Positions 1 through 6,075 of a stretch of DNA of 6,084 nt are shown piece after piece. The notes beneath the pieces are model-generated. The model saw nothing but the letters and a program-made list of their open reading frames with translations, did no database searches and was not told where the DNA came from. Position numbers and translations under genes: made by a program. The DNA is taken from the NCBI GenBank assembly GCA_021780055.1, contig JAJXZM010000603.1, forward strand, positions 1-6,084, read 5' to 3'. Position 1 is the stretch's first letter, and the number at the start of each line of letters is the position of its first letter. The stretch is from Acidobacteriota bacterium (GTDB lineage Bacteria; Acidobacteriota; Terriglobia; UBA7540).

Positions 1-54
1 ATCGTAGGCCAACAGAAACTTACGGCGCAGATCATCCCCATACGCTTTCGCCAT
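1..54 (-). CDS. IS630-family-like transposase, N-terminal fragment cut by the window edge
   Basis: Reading leftwards from the ATG at 54-52, the visible product is MAKAYGDDLRRKFLLAYD, which then runs off the window. From memory this closely resembles the opening of IS630-family transposases (MAKAYSDDLR-type start), where it begins the N-terminal helix-turn-helix DNA-binding domain. Family members cut and paste DNA at TA dinucleotides using a C-terminal DDE domain, which lies outside this window. A second in-frame ATG at 63-61 would add three residues (MES). The frame is open back to a TAG at 114-112 with no further ATG. No strong Shine-Dalgarno sequence precedes either start. Only 18 codons are visible, so the gene could be intact or degraded, and another helix-turn-helix protein is possible. 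The rest of the element and one of its ends must lie to the left of the window. Confidence 0.6.
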   Translation of the reverse strand, partial: MAKAYGDDLRRKFLLAYD

Positions 55-207
55 CGATTCCATCGCCGCAGAGTCTCGCCAGAGACAGTCTACATCATTA
101 CAGAAAATGCTCTAAATGCGATTGAAAGCCTCGCCGAAATGGGATTTTTCCAAAACCAAAAAGCGCCGGCCAGTCCCTCCCGACCCCGGGAGATTGTAGT
201 AGTGGTC
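55..207. other. Gap between GH9 gene and transposase start
   Basis: No credible gene lies here. If the transposase belongs to an insertion sequence, its 5' terminal inverted repeat should be in this stretch, but I could not identify it because the other end of the element is outside the window. A small perfect hairpin, GTCTC-gcca-GAGAC, sits at 73-86 just upstream of the transposase start. The terminator-like hairpin of the GH9 gene is at 177-192. Confidence 0.5.
158..192 (-). terminator. Weak terminator-like hairpin after the GH9 gene
   Basis: Fifteen bases past the GH9 stop codon, the minus strand reads CTCCCG-GGGT-CGGGAG (192-177), a perfect 6-bp GC-rich stem with a four-base loop. A run of five T follows, but only after about 14 further bases (162-158). 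A textbook intrinsic terminator has the T-run immediately after the stem, so this may be weak, Rho-dependent or a 3'-end stabiliser. Its position right after the stop is the main support. Confidence 0.35.
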
Positions 208-2916
208 CTACTTCGATTCCTTAGTGATCGCGTCGGCAGCGTTACCGGCCACGACCCAGCTTGCCGACCCGGCCACGACGGCTTCATCCTCGAACCAGAG
301 GAATCCGAAGTCATCGATGCACTCCGGAAAGTCCGGCTTGATGATGACGTACCCTGGAATCACGGCGCCCGGAATGTATGCGTTGTCGGCACGATTGTTG
401 CTGTACGTCTTCGTCTTCGAGACCGTACCGACGCCGGCTACATACGAAGTGCTGGATACGGGGTGGGTACCGAGAATGTAATTCACGGCGCGAAGTGTAT
501 ATTTGGGGCTCACAAGATCTGGAAACGTCTTGTGCAGGAAATACATTCGGATGGCCATGTCAACCACGGCGCCCGATCCGCCCCAGGTGCCCAGGCTGGG
601 AGGCACGCCGAACGGGGTAGCGTCCAACTGCTTGTCCAGACCGGCCATGTATGTCTTCACTGCTTCCCGCATTTGATCTTTGGCACCCGCGTCCAGATAA
701 GGCAGTGCCCGGACTGCCGTCCAACCACGGAAACCCATCTGTTGCGGGGTGATCACCTGAGGAAATAGCTCCTTCAGGCGCGACTTGTAGGGCTCGGCGC
801 CATTGGTGGCAATGGTCAATTCCAGAGCCGCAGCCCAATCCTGCCCGACGCCAAAGCCGCCATGGCCGAAACCGGCTGGCGGAACTGTTTGTGCGCTAGT
901 CGTGCCAGAACTTCTCGGAGCGCCCGAGTTCACATGCCCGTGTCGAGGGCCTTGACCGCCAGACACTACCCCCTGAGACGCAGCCAGCACGCCACCTCCG
1001 GGAGCACCTGCCGGAGCCGCGCCGCCTAAGCCGCCGCCCACAGGATTTTGCGTTGGGTGGGCCTTCTCGGCGTTCCAGGCTTTGATCGCGGTTTCGAGGC
1101 AGTCTTTCGACAATGCGTCGTCATAGCCTTTCAGCACATCGGATGCCGCAGCGAGCGCCGCTATAGCGTTCCACTCGAAGTATGGGTTGTCGGTGGTAAA
1201 GATCCAGCGGTCATCCGGCCTGCCGGAATAGTCGCCCTTCACTTCGTTCGGGCCGAGCTTCGGGTCATAGATGCGGCCATCCGTTTTCGACGCTCCGTCG
1301 CCCACCTGCGTATATTGGCGCAGATCTGGTTCGTGCGTGCCGCGGATCGCGTGGCCGATATTGTGATACTGCGCCAGGATGTAGAGTGCGCCGTGCTTGA
1401 CCTGCTCCACCGTATCCGGCACGCCATCCGGACGGTGCATCTCAACCTGGCGCGCGGCTTCATCTACGGTAAGCTCGTCGTACTTCAGATTGAATTCGCG
1501 ATACGCCAGAGCCAGACTCTGAATCACGCTCAGTTGCGCTGGCTCCTCCAGGTCAAAGTCGCCGGCATCATACCAGCCGCCCACGTTCATGCCAGGAATG
1601 TGATCGCCGCCCTTATACTTCCCATCCGTCGCCGTCGCCTGATACCAGCCGTCGAATTGCTCTCCAACCACGGGCGCCATGCGGCCATCGTCCAGGTGTG
1701 AAGCGCCGTGCCACATGCGGTAGGCTTCGCGAACGGAAACGTGATCCATTTGCTCCGCAAGGTGATGGTCCAGGCTGTCCTGCCAAACATTAGCGTAGGC
1801 GTTCTTGGAGATGGGGAAGGGCGCAGTGTGCTGGCCTGCGTACTCGATTACATACAGGCCGGGATCGTTCACCGCGGTGAAATCGAATTTCGAATAGACG
1901 TAACGCAACCAGGGCGTTGAAGGCGTGATCGGACCCTCGAACACCTGCTTGTAAGATCCGTCCTCCATCAGGCGCAGCACTTTGGCCGTCTTAGGGCCGC
2001 TGTACTTCGGGTCGAGTTCGAGGACTGCAACCTTGGAGAAGCCCGTCGCGTAACCTACCTGGCTGTGAGCGATCACGGGCGGCCGCGTCCAATTTGAAAT
2101 CACGTCCGGCCGGATGTGCCAGACGATGGCGCCGGTAGTCTTGCCTGAAGGGATCAGCGAACGCAACACAAACCAGCCGTTCTGCGCGCGGTCGCGCCCA
2201 TCGAACAGCATCAGGTCGGCCGTATCTGACTTGACGTTGACCCGCGCCAACGCGTCGTCAACGCCAAGAGTGATGCTCTTTCCTTCGGCGAACGCCAGCG
2301 GCTGCGTGTACCCTTTGGCCTTGTCCCAATCCTCCAGGTAATACGCTTTCTTCGGTTCGTCGGGCAGCGGCAACACCTTGACCATCGGATCGTTTGGCAT
2401 TCGCGGGAAGATGCCGGCTTTGGTTCCGTCCACCAGGTAAGCCTTGCCCATGTAGATCGACGGCAGGAACTCCAGGTTGAAGCCCGCCCGTCCGACCAGT
2501 TTCTGCGGCAGAGGTTTGTCGAGGTTGACGCTGACCTTCACGCCGCCTGGCTCCGCTGTAACTTCCAGGGTGTAACTGAGATCGAAAGTCGGGAAAGCAA
2601 GATCGACGGTAAGCCGGTTGTTCACCTTGTCGGCATGGCGCCCTTTGAGCGTTGCCACAAGGTCCCACTGCTCGGGAGTTGGCATCAGGCGCACATCTCC
2701 ATTGGTGGCGATGCGATGGCCGTGGAGAATCATCTCCATCGCCGTGTTCTTTTGATCTACAAAAACGGGGTGGTACGTGCTGTCGTAGAGAAATACGCTA
2801 AAGCCTTGCGTATCCAGGTAGCCCTTGTCGTTCACCTTCATGGCAAAATCGGAGGCGAACAGGCTGGGGCAGGTAGTCAGGGCTAAGAGAAGGCACACTT
2901 TGATTCGGGTGAGCAT
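208..2916 (-). CDS. Secreted GH9-family glycoside hydrolase with N-terminal Ig-like domain
   Basis: This is an exported carbohydrate-active enzyme of 902 residues. Residues 1-21 form a signal peptide: basic Arg4/Lys6, a hydrophobic core, and likely cleavage after LFA (21). Residues 27-270 look beta-rich and I cannot assign them. Residues 278-370 (starting IAHSQVGYA, ending near PFPISKNAY) match the Ig-like CelD_N module that precedes many GH9 domains. The GH9 (alpha/alpha)6 domain runs from about 376 to 895. GGWYDAGDFD at 446-455 carries the Asp pair D450/D453, D453 being the expected catalytic base; E878 in FEDEAVV is the expected catalytic acid. Family members invert and cleave beta-glycosidic bonds, mostly in beta-glucans; some Ig+GH9 proteins act on chito-oligosaccharides. 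The usual HHR motif reads N840-N841-R842, and about 70 low-complexity residues interrupt the domain (621-692). There is no dockerin or obvious carbohydrate-binding module. An in-frame TGA at 2928-2926 makes the ATG at 2916 the first possible ATG start. Family is well supported; substrate is unknown. Confidence 0.9.
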   Translation of the reverse strand: MLTRIKVCLLLALTTCPSLFASDFAMKVNDKGYLDTQGFSVFLYDSTYHPVFVDQKNTAMEMILHGHRIATNGDVRLMPTPEQWDLVATLKGRHADKVNNRLTVDLAFPTFDLSYTLEVTAEPGGVKVSVNLDKPLPQKLVGRAGFNLEFLPSIYMGKAYLVDGTKAGIFPRMPNDPMVKVLPLPDEPKKAYYLEDWDKAKGYTQPLAFAEGKSITLGVDDALARVNVKSDTADLMLFDGRDRAQNGWFVLRSLIPSGKTTGAIVWHIRPDVISNWTRPPVIAHSQVGYATGFSKVAVLELDPKYSGPKTAKVLRLMEDGSYKQVFEGPITPSTPWLRYVYSKFDFTAVNDPGLYVIEYAGQHTAPFPISKNAYANVWQDSLDHHLAEQMDHVSVREAYRMWHGASHLDDGRMAPVVGEQFDGWYQATATDGKYKGGDHIPGMNVGGWYDAGDFDLEEPAQLSVIQSLALAYREFNLKYDELTVDEAARQVEMHRPDGVPDTVEQVKHGALYILAQYHNIGHAIRGTHEPDLRQYTQVGDGASKTDGRIYDPKLGPNEVKGDYSGRPDDRWIFTTDNPYFEWNAIAALAAASDVLKGYDDALSKDCLETAIKAWNAEKAHPTQNPVGGGLGGAAPAGAPGGGVLAASQGVVSGGQGPRHGHVNSGAPRSSGTTSAQTVPPAGFGHGGFGVGQDWAAALELTIATNGAEPYKSRLKELFPQVITPQQMGFRGWTAVRALPYLDAGAKDQMREAVKTYMAGLDKQLDATPFGVPPSLGTWGGSGAVVDMAIRMYFLHKTFPDLVSPKYTLRAVNYILGTHPVSSTSYVAGVGTVSKTKTYSNNRADNAYIPGAVIPGYVIIKPDFPECIDDFGFLWFEDEAVVAGSASWVVAGNAADAITKESK
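841..1056 (-). other. Gly/Ala/Pro/Ser-rich insertion inside the GH9 catalytic domain
   Basis: Codons 621-692 of the GH9 gene encode a low-complexity segment with runs such as GGGLGGAAPAGAPGGG and several His residues (RHGHVN, GFGHGG). It sits between a helix ending near AWNAEKAH (613-620) and the next recognisable barrel helix, DWAAALEL (693-700). In most GH9 enzymes these helices are joined by a much shorter loop. The reading frame is uninterrupted and family motifs resume afterwards, so this is a loop extension and not a frameshift scar. It is probably disordered and surface exposed; its role is unknown. Confidence 0.65.
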
Positions 2917-2933
2917 AGATTGGGATCAAACTG

Positions 2934-2940
2934 CTCCTTT
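2934..2940 (-). promoter_or_regulatory. Shine-Dalgarno sequence of the GH9 gene, unusually far from the start
   Basis: The minus strand reads AAAGGAG at 2940-2934, a strong anti-SD match, but 17 bases separate it from the ATG at 2916-2914, against a usual 5-10. No in-frame ATG, GTG or TTG lies between them because a TGA (2928-2926) intervenes. The signal peptide begins directly at the 2916 ATG, so that start is still preferred. Confidence 0.5.
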
Positions 2941-3039
2941 GCCTCAACCTAACACGACACGACAAAGTGTGGTCGCCGTTTACTACCAGGCGCGGGGTTT
3001 TTGTGCGCCGTCTATTCAACGATGGTAGCTCCAGTGATC

Positions 3040-3077
3040 GAACCTGGTGCGATAGGACTCGGCGACGCCCCAGGTTC
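3040..3077 (-). repeat. 8-bp inverted repeat upstream of the GH9 gene
   Basis: GAACCTGG at 3040-3047 and CCAGGTTC at 3070-3077 are perfect reverse complements around a 22-base loop that itself contains GGCG-A-CGCC (3061-3069). It lies about 124 bases upstream of the GH9 start. If transcribed it would fold as a hairpin in the leader; if not, it could be a binding site for a dimeric regulator. No known riboswitch or operator is recognised. Confidence 0.4.
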
Positions 3078-3315
3078 CCTCGTTCCCGCCCAGCGCCGCT
3101 CCATTCCTTAATACCCGGGTGGATTTCCCTGCCCAGTTGCGCGCACAGAGTTGGGGCCGGAGATGACAATTGCTGCAGATTGCGTAGCCTGGGGTACAGC
3201 TTTCCAGCCAAATTTGCGAATTTCCCTGTAAATAGGAAAATTGGTCAGCAGCTTGGCTGTCGGCAGACTATATGTACAGCCCTTTGCGTGCGAGTATCAC
3301 ACCGCAGAATTCATC

Positions 3316-3373
3316 GGTGGATCGCCACCATTCCTACGGCTCTGAATATCTCTGCGATCGAAACCCAGAGCCG
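3316..3373 (-). terminator. Double hairpin after the cytochrome b/c gene
   Basis: Five bases beyond the cytochrome stop, the minus strand has CGGCTCTG (3373-3366) and its perfect complement CAGAGCCG (3344-3337) around a 21-base loop. A second tight hairpin, GGTGG-cgat-CCACC (3329-3316), follows seven bases later. Neither is followed by a T-run, so this is not a classic intrinsic terminator. Position directly after the stop suggests a transcript-end or mRNA-stabilising structure. Confidence 0.4.
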
Positions 3374-3378
3374 CTAGA

Positions 3379-6075
3379 TTATTTCGCGCCGGTGGGAGTC
3401 GGCAGCGAGCGAATAAAGGCCACCAACGCTTTCATGTCCGGAGCATTCATGTTGGTCAGCGGCATGCCGCCTTGCTGCATTCGAATTGAATGATGCCGCA
3501 ACAGATTCTCCAGCACGTTCGCGGGCAGCAGCGAGGCTGTGCCGGCCAGTGGTGGCGCGGCAACCGTTCCGGTCAATCCACCTACGCCGTGGCAGATTTC
3601 GCAGCGATTGTGCTGGAATATTTCCTGGCCGCGTAGCTCCAACGGAGTCAGAGGAGCGGGGGCAGCTGCATGTGTGACGACCGTAGCTCGCGAGCTGGCC
3701 TGCGCGGTCGATGCGCTTGCAGAAGGAGCGGGCGTCGCCGAAGGAGCCGCATCCAGGCTCGATAGATAGGCGACCAGTTGCTGCATCTGCCGATCCGTCA
3801 AGTTGAAGGTGGGCATTCCTCCGGCGCGCATCCTGGCCGTTGGGTGTCGGAGCAACGCGGGTACTTTGTCACCGGGGAACTTCTTGGTAACACCCACCAG
3901 CGAGGGCGCGAATTGCGTTCCATGTGCCGTGGGGCCATGGCAGGCTGCGCAGCCTTGCGAAAGAAACAGGGCACGTCCAGGACTCGGCTGTGTCGCAACA
4001 GCCGAAACCGGGGTAGATGGTGAAGCCTGAGGCGCTACGTTTGAAGTCGCCGGCTGGGCAGCGCTTACGGGAGTCGCGGGAGCCATCTCCGGATAGGGGA
4101 CGCTGCCGCCCTGCGCTGTCGCTTCCGCCGTGTTCTGTTGTGGCTCAGGTTGCCGCTGAGGTAGCTGTTGGGATGGTTTTTGCTGTGCCCGGAGGCTGCG
4201 CAAGTATAAGGTGAGAGAGCCGAGCTGGTCGGCGCTTCCAACAAACGGGGGCATACCGCCGGCAGTCATCCTTCCGTTGGGATGTTGCAGCAGTTGCGTC
4301 AGCTGGTCATTGGAAAGCTTGGAAATCAGCGGAGCAAGAGCGGGGGCGCGGCCTCCTTCCCCTGTCGGGCCGTGGCAGGCAAAACACGCATGCTCTTGAT
4401 ACACTTGCCGACCTGCGGCGACCGCCATAGACGGCGCTGCCGACGGCGCGGAGGTCTGCGGCTGACCGCCAGAGGCGGCGATAGCGGCTGTGTTGGTGGC
4501 TGCGGGCAGAACCGGTTCACTCGCCGCCTCATTCGTTGCCGGGGAGGGCTCCGGAGATGTTCCGGACGATGCCTGCACATTCGCCGCGCTGGTCCCGATC
4601 ACTCCTAAATATGCAAGCAGCGCCGACATGTTGCCGGGAGAAATATCCACTGCGGGCATGTGTCCGGCTCGCATCGCGGCATTCGGATTGTGTAACAACG
4701 CAATGAGCTGCGGCTCAGGGATTTTTGTCGTAATGCCCGTCAGATTGGGCGCCACCATCGTCCCCAGCCCAACCTCACCATGGCAACCCGAGCAACCGTG
4801 CGCCTGAAAAATGCCTCGACCTTCCGCCACCAGCGGGCTTACCGGTCCAATGGGAAGTGCAAGCGGTCCGGTTCCACCCGGAGATTCGATATAGGGATGA
4901 AATGGCGCGGCGGTATAGGCCTTTTCCTGCTGGGCCTGGAGGGCAAGTTGCGCCGCAATGGTCGGGTCGTCGCGGTCATCCACGCGGCTCCGGACTCCGA
5001 GAAAAATGATACCGGCAATGACGAAGGCGACCGCCAGCACCGGAATGGGCCTGCGCCACGGGCGGCGCTCCAGACTGCGATCGAGAAACGGCAGCAAAAA
5101 AAACAGCGCCGCAAGAAGCCCCGGGATGACCACGACGGCGAAGACTACCTGCGGTCCCTCCCAGAACTTGAGCCACTCGAACATGGGTAGGTAATACCAT
5201 TCAGGCCGGGGGAGAAAGTGCGTGTCCGCGGGATTGGCAATGGGACCCAGGCCCACGGGATGAAAATACGCCAGAAAGCCAAGACCCACCATCAACAGCA
5301 GCGCCAGCGCCATGTCCATCAGAACCTGGCGAGGATAGAAACCTTCCGGCGCCAGTTTTGGATGGATCGGGTCTTCATTGATGGGCCCGGCGGCACCGGC
5401 CTTGCGAAACAGGAAAATATGTATCGCGATGAAAGCGAAAATCGCTGCCGGAATCAGGAAGACATGCGCTACGTAGAAGCGGGAGAGGGTAAGCGTGCCG
5501 ATCATGTCGCCGCCGCGAAGCAACCTGGTCAACCAGCTACCGATCAGGGGAACTTCCCCGACAATGTTGGTCCCCACCGCGGTGGCAAAATAGGCTTTCT
5601 GATCCCAGGGAAGTAAGTATCCAGTGAAGCCCATCCCCAGCACGAACAGGGACAGGGTGGCTCCGGAAATCCACAGCAGTTCGCGTCGCCCCTTGAATGA
5701 CCCATAGAGGAACGTCTGTAGAAAATGCAGCAGCAGCACGATGATCATAGCGCTGGAGCCGTAATAGTGGAGGCTTCGCAAGAACGCGCCGGCTGCCACC
5801 TGCTTGGTGATATAGGCAACGCTGGTATGTGCTGTCTCCGCCGAAGGCACATAGTAGATGGCGAGGCAAATCCCGGTAATGATCTGCGAGATGAAGATGA
5901 AGAGCAGCCCTGACCCGAACACGTAGGCCAGCCGTGCCCCGCCTGGAATCGGCTCGTCAAGCGACTCCTTCATCAGCTTATCGATGCCGGCTCGTCGATC
6001 CAGCCAGTGAAACACGCGCTTTCTGAGGGTGTCCTTCGTCGGGACATCCGCGGCTATTTTTTCTCTTTGGTCCAC
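3379..6075 (-). CDS. Cytochrome b (b6/subunit IV type) fused to four c-type cytochrome domains
   Basis: This is the core membrane subunit of a Rieske/cytochrome b complex, which oxidises quinol and passes electrons outward, with a built-in multihaem electron acceptor. Seven membrane helices are visible (about 49-76, 103-124, 135-155, 200-223, 250-271, 308-330, 344-361). Haem b ligands are H103/H117 and H204/H219; the 15-residue step in the second pair is the b6-type spacing. The Qo motif PEWY is at 291-294. Seven helices and the Arg-rich F-G loop (332-342) place the C-terminus in the periplasm, where four c domains follow: CXXCH at 428-432, 564-568, 709-713 and 825-829, with likely axial Met at 473, 608, 754 and 871. 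The domains are joined by Pro/Ala/Ser/Gln-rich linkers. The b6 Cys that binds haem ci aligns with Val52, so that haem is probably absent. The start is GTG (6075-6073); only nine bases precede it, so the gene could begin further right. A Rieske gene is expected upstream. Confidence 0.93.
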   Translation of the reverse strand: MDQREKIAADVPTKDTLRKRVFHWLDRRAGIDKLMKESLDEPIPGGARLAYVFGSGLLFIFISQIITGICLAIYYVPSAETAHTSVAYITKQVAAGAFLRSLHYYGSSAMIIVLLLHFLQTFLYGSFKGRRELLWISGATLSLFVLGMGFTGYLLPWDQKAYFATAVGTNIVGEVPLIGSWLTRLLRGGDMIGTLTLSRFYVAHVFLIPAAIFAFIAIHIFLFRKAGAAGPINEDPIHPKLAPEGFYPRQVLMDMALALLLMVGLGFLAYFHPVGLGPIANPADTHFLPRPEWYYLPMFEWLKFWEGPQVVFAVVVIPGLLAALFFLLPFLDRSLERRPWRRPIPVLAVAFVIAGIIFLGVRSRVDDRDDPTIAAQLALQAQQEKAYTAAPFHPYIESPGGTGPLALPIGPVSPLVAEGRGIFQAHGCSGCHGEVGLGTMVAPNLTGITTKIPEPQLIALLHNPNAAMRAGHMPAVDISPGNMSALLAYLGVIGTSAANVQASSGTSPEPSPATNEAASEPVLPAATNTAAIAASGGQPQTSAPSAAPSMAVAAGRQVYQEHACFACHGPTGEGGRAPALAPLISKLSNDQLTQLLQHPNGRMTAGGMPPFVGSADQLGSLTLYLRSLRAQQKPSQQLPQRQPEPQQNTAEATAQGGSVPYPEMAPATPVSAAQPATSNVAPQASPSTPVSAVATQPSPGRALFLSQGCAACHGPTAHGTQFAPSLVGVTKKFPGDKVPALLRHPTARMRAGGMPTFNLTDRQMQQLVAYLSSLDAAPSATPAPSASASTAQASSRATVVTHAAAPAPLTPLELRGQEIFQHNRCEICHGVGGLTGTVAAPPLAGTASLLPANVLENLLRHHSIRMQQGGMPLTNMNAPDMKALVAFIRSLPTPTGAK
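3406..3642 (-). other. Fused cytochrome c domain 4 (C-terminal)
   Basis: Residues 812-890, ending eight residues before the stop. Haem site C825-E-I-C828-H829; axial M871 in QGGMPLT. Its LLRHHSIRMQQGGMP block is the most diverged of the four, and its CXXCH contains an acidic Glu. Being terminal, it is the likely exit point to a soluble carrier or terminal oxidase. The linker before it (about 776-811) is Ala/Ser/Pro rich. Confidence 0.85.
3751..3984 (-). other. Fused cytochrome c domain 3
   Basis: Residues 698-775. Haem site C709-A-A-C712-H713; axial M754 in AGGMPTF. It is preceded by the longest linker (about 631-697), rich in Gln and Pro in its first half and in Ala, Pro and Thr in its second. 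The block LLRHPTARMRAGGMP pairs closely with domain 2. Confidence 0.85.
4186..4422 (-). other. Fused cytochrome c domain 2
   Basis: Residues 552-630. Haem site C564-F-A-C567-H568; axial M608 in AGGMPPF. The linker before it (about 495-551) is Ala/Ser/Pro/Thr rich and likely disordered. The block LLQHPNGRMTAGGMP is nearly the same as in domain 3, showing a close duplication relationship. Confidence 0.85.
4597..4830 (-). other. Fused cytochrome c domain 1
   Basis: Residues 416-493 form the c domain nearest the membrane. Haem is attached at C428-S-G-C431-H432, with M473 (GHMP) the likely axial ligand. It shares the LLxNPNxxMxAG block with the later domains, but has His where two of the others have the first or second Gly of AGGMP. 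Being tethered directly to helix G by about 50 residues, it is the best candidate for the cytochrome c1/f-like first acceptor of Rieske electrons. Confidence 0.85.
6073..6075 (-). promoter_or_regulatory. GTG start of the cytochrome b/c gene, upstream context cut off
   Basis: GTG is the first start codon in frame inside the window, and the protein from it (MDQREK...) gives a normal-length cytosolic tail before the amphipathic FHWLDRRAG segment. The nine bases before it contain no in-frame stop, so a start outside the window cannot be excluded. In another frame, GTAATGCTG... stays open to a TAG at 6056-6054; it could be the tail (VMLWTKEKK) of an upstream gene overlapping this start by about 20 bases. 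Confidence 0.4.

Larger units (their letters stand above)
2917..3378. other. 462-base intergenic region between the two large genes
   Basis: No gene is supported here; the short open frames on both strands are low-complexity or overlap the GH9 start and show no domain. Going from the cytochrome gene towards the GH9 gene, it holds two hairpins after the cytochrome stop (3316-3373), a wider inverted repeat GGCTGT/ACAGCC (3255-3260 and 3276-3281), an AT-rich patch with the palindrome AAATT-tgcg-AATTT (3210-3223), the palindrome ACCCGGGT (3113-3120), an 8-bp inverted repeat (3040-3077) and the GH9 Shine-Dalgarno sequence (2934-2940). The GH9 promoter is presumably here, but no -35/-10 pair with good spacing stands out. 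Confidence 0.6.

Noticed and set aside
139..768. 209-codon open frame on the plus strand
   Set aside because: It lies antisense to the GH9 gene, has no recognisable domain, and is expected from GC-rich coding sequence read in reverse.
841..1056. Paired frameshifts producing the low-complexity insert in the GH9 gene
   Set aside because: Neither alternative frame restores GH9-like sequence across the segment, and the helices on both sides are in the same frame.
1048..1701. 217-codon open frame on the plus strand
   Set aside because: Antisense to the most conserved GH9 section, including the catalytic Asp motif; Arg/Val/Ile-rich with no domain. A shadow.
2869..2916. Lipoprotein signal in the GH9 N-terminus (Cys16)
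   Set aside because: LTTC has Thr before the Cys where Gly, Ala or Ser is needed, and a normal signal peptidase I site (LFA) follows.
3020..3060. tRNA-like T-arm (CCAGGTTCGATCACTGG) followed by ACC-A on the minus strand
   Set aside because: The stem has a mismatch at the closing position, and no matching acceptor strand, anticodon arm or D-arm lies at the right distance. It is part of the inverted repeat at 3040-3077.
2798..3211. 137-codon minus-strand frame overlapping the GH9 start
   Set aside because: Arg/Pro/Leu-rich with no domain; it would overlap the signal-peptide coding region. The AAAGGAG lies inside it, but this does not make it a gene.
2917..3250. Sigma-70 promoter for the GH9 gene
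   Set aside because: Several single hexamer-like strings (TATTTA, TTGAAT, TATAGT) occur, but none pairs with a partner at 16-18 bases, so I do not call one.
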